In this document: positions 21,575 to 22,177 of the stretch, one piece after another
Layout: each line of letters opens with the position of its first letter
How positions within the stretch are numbered: position 1 is the stretch's first letter
Source: a virus
DNA length: 22,177 nt
Virus record (IMG/VR): IMGVR_UViG_3300025086_000285
Location: 1 to 22,177 of that record
Strand: one strand, 5' to 3'
Notes under the pieces: generated by a model
Told to the model about the DNA's origin: nothing
Database searches by the model: none
Seen by the model: the letters and a program-made list of their open reading frames with translations, nothing else
Program-made: the position numbers and the translations under genes

Positions 21575-22177
21575 TTATCTACGCGCCTTCGAACGCTTCT
21601 TGTTCTTCTTTTCCTGCATTCGCTTTCGCTTCAGAGCAAGTTTTTGCTTTTCATCTGCCTGCTGTGCCTTCATAGCCTGACGAATTTGGTCCTGCTGCTC
21701 GGCAAGCATTCTCTGTTGCTGCACTGCTTCTTCTGCTTTTCGCTTTTCCTCGTCAAACCAGTTCTGGTAATTTCTCCAGTTAGTAACGATTCGTTCCTCA
21801 TGCTCCTTCGGAAACTTCTTTTCTTCAAGCAACTTCATCGATGACTTGAGTCCGTCATGCTTCTGTTGGGCATACCATGCGGTGCTTGCCACTTCATCAA
21901 GACATGCCCAATTGTAGATGTCTTGTGTGATGAACAAGATATCATGTTCGGGGAAAGGAATTCTAGCAGCAGTGACGCCGAAGAGATATGCTGCGACGGG
22001 ATTTCCATTTAGTCGATGGAGTCGTGCCAAGTGGAACAGAGGTTCTGCTCGGTGTGGTCGAAGATTGTACGCTTGCAGGAAGACATCTTGTGCTTCATGC
22101 CACGGTCTTTCATCTTGCTGTGTGATACAAAGACCGACACGGAATACTGAGTACCAAACTTCTTCATCCCAACCACC
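21575..22177 (-). CDS. Glycosyltransferase C-terminal part (5' end outside window)
   Basis: 200 residues visible; the frame runs off the right edge, so the catalytic N-terminus is not seen. The visible part matches the TPR-like C-terminal region of phage and bacterial group 2-like glycosyltransferases: WHEAQDVFLQAYNLRPHR, AEPLFHLARLHRLNGNP, YLFGVTAARIPFPEHDILF and the YNWACLDEVASTAWY segment. Such enzymes add sugars to host surface glycans or phage structures. An unusual tail of about 60 residues follows: a Glu/Gln-rich coiled coil, then a Lys/Arg-rich end (KRKRMQEKKNKKRSKARR) that could bind nucleic acid or membrane. An in-frame Met at 22030 is internal. The assignment rests on this C-terminal pattern only. 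Confidence 0.7.
   Translation of the reverse strand, partial: GGWDEEVWYSVFRVGLCITQQDERPWHEAQDVFLQAYNLRPHRAEPLFHLARLHRLNGNPVAAYLFGVTAARIPFPEHDILFITQDIYNWACLDEVASTAWYAQQKHDGLKSSMKLLEEKKFPKEHEERIVTNWRNYQNWFDEEKRKAEEAVQQQRMLAEQQDQIRQAMKAQQADEKQKLALKRKRMQEKKNKKRSKARR

Overview
The window reads as part of a large T4-like (myovirus-type) tailed phage genome, probably from an aquatic or marine setting. The main evidence is a replication block in T4 order and orientation: family B DNA polymerase (gp43 type), UvsX recombinase, gp41 helicase, gp61 primase. Phage nucleotide-metabolism genes surround it (class II ribonucleotide reductase, ThyX, dUTPase), together with a RuvC-like resolvase, tail/adhesin proteins and envelope-modifying enzymes. 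No rRNA, tRNA, integrase, transposase or CRISPR array was seen. Two phage proteins end in PEP-CTERM-like sorting signals of the PAPG/PAPS type with an arginine tail. Such tails are common in Planctomycetota and some other Gram-negative bacteria with exosortases, so a host of that kind is a reasonable but unproven guess.

Layout. Bases 2-2391 are on the + strand: a modular lysine-rich protein that may be cut by the prohead protease, then three small membrane proteins (holin-like, lipoprotein with a C-terminal membrane span, membrane-anchored coiled coil) that resemble a lysis or envelope cassette. At 2388-2391 the stops of converging genes overlap. Everything from there to the right edge is on the - strand. 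In the direction of transcription (right to left) it runs: a glycosyltransferase cut by the window edge, an Ig-like tail protein, a short collagen-like tail protein, dut, a DUF1599/Nmad1-like protein, an FkbM methyltransferase, a PEP-CTERM membrane protein, a 47-residue lipoprotein, the DNA polymerase, a 60-residue protein, uvsX, a second PEP-CTERM protein, a 109-residue protein, the helicase, a 50-residue protein, the primase, a second FkbM methyltransferase, a PiT-family phosphate transporter, thyX, a 1202-residue adhesin-like protein, nrdJ, a 70-residue protein and the RuvC-like nuclease.

How the genes work together. NrdJ, ThyX and dUTPase would supply dNTPs and keep uracil out of DNA. Polymerase, helicase/primase and UvsX replicate and recombine it, and the RuvC-like enzyme would resolve junctions before packaging. 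The PiT transporter would bring in phosphate for DNA synthesis. The PEP-CTERM proteins, the lipoprotein, the FkbM enzymes and the glycosyltransferase point to remodelling of the host envelope or of virion sugars. Genes are packed tightly, with many ATGA, TGATG or TAATG junctions. Two host-like sigma-70 promoters stand out, upstream of nrdJ and of the polymerase; the second would give an almost leaderless polymerase transcript. The longest stretch without a gene is under 100 bases.
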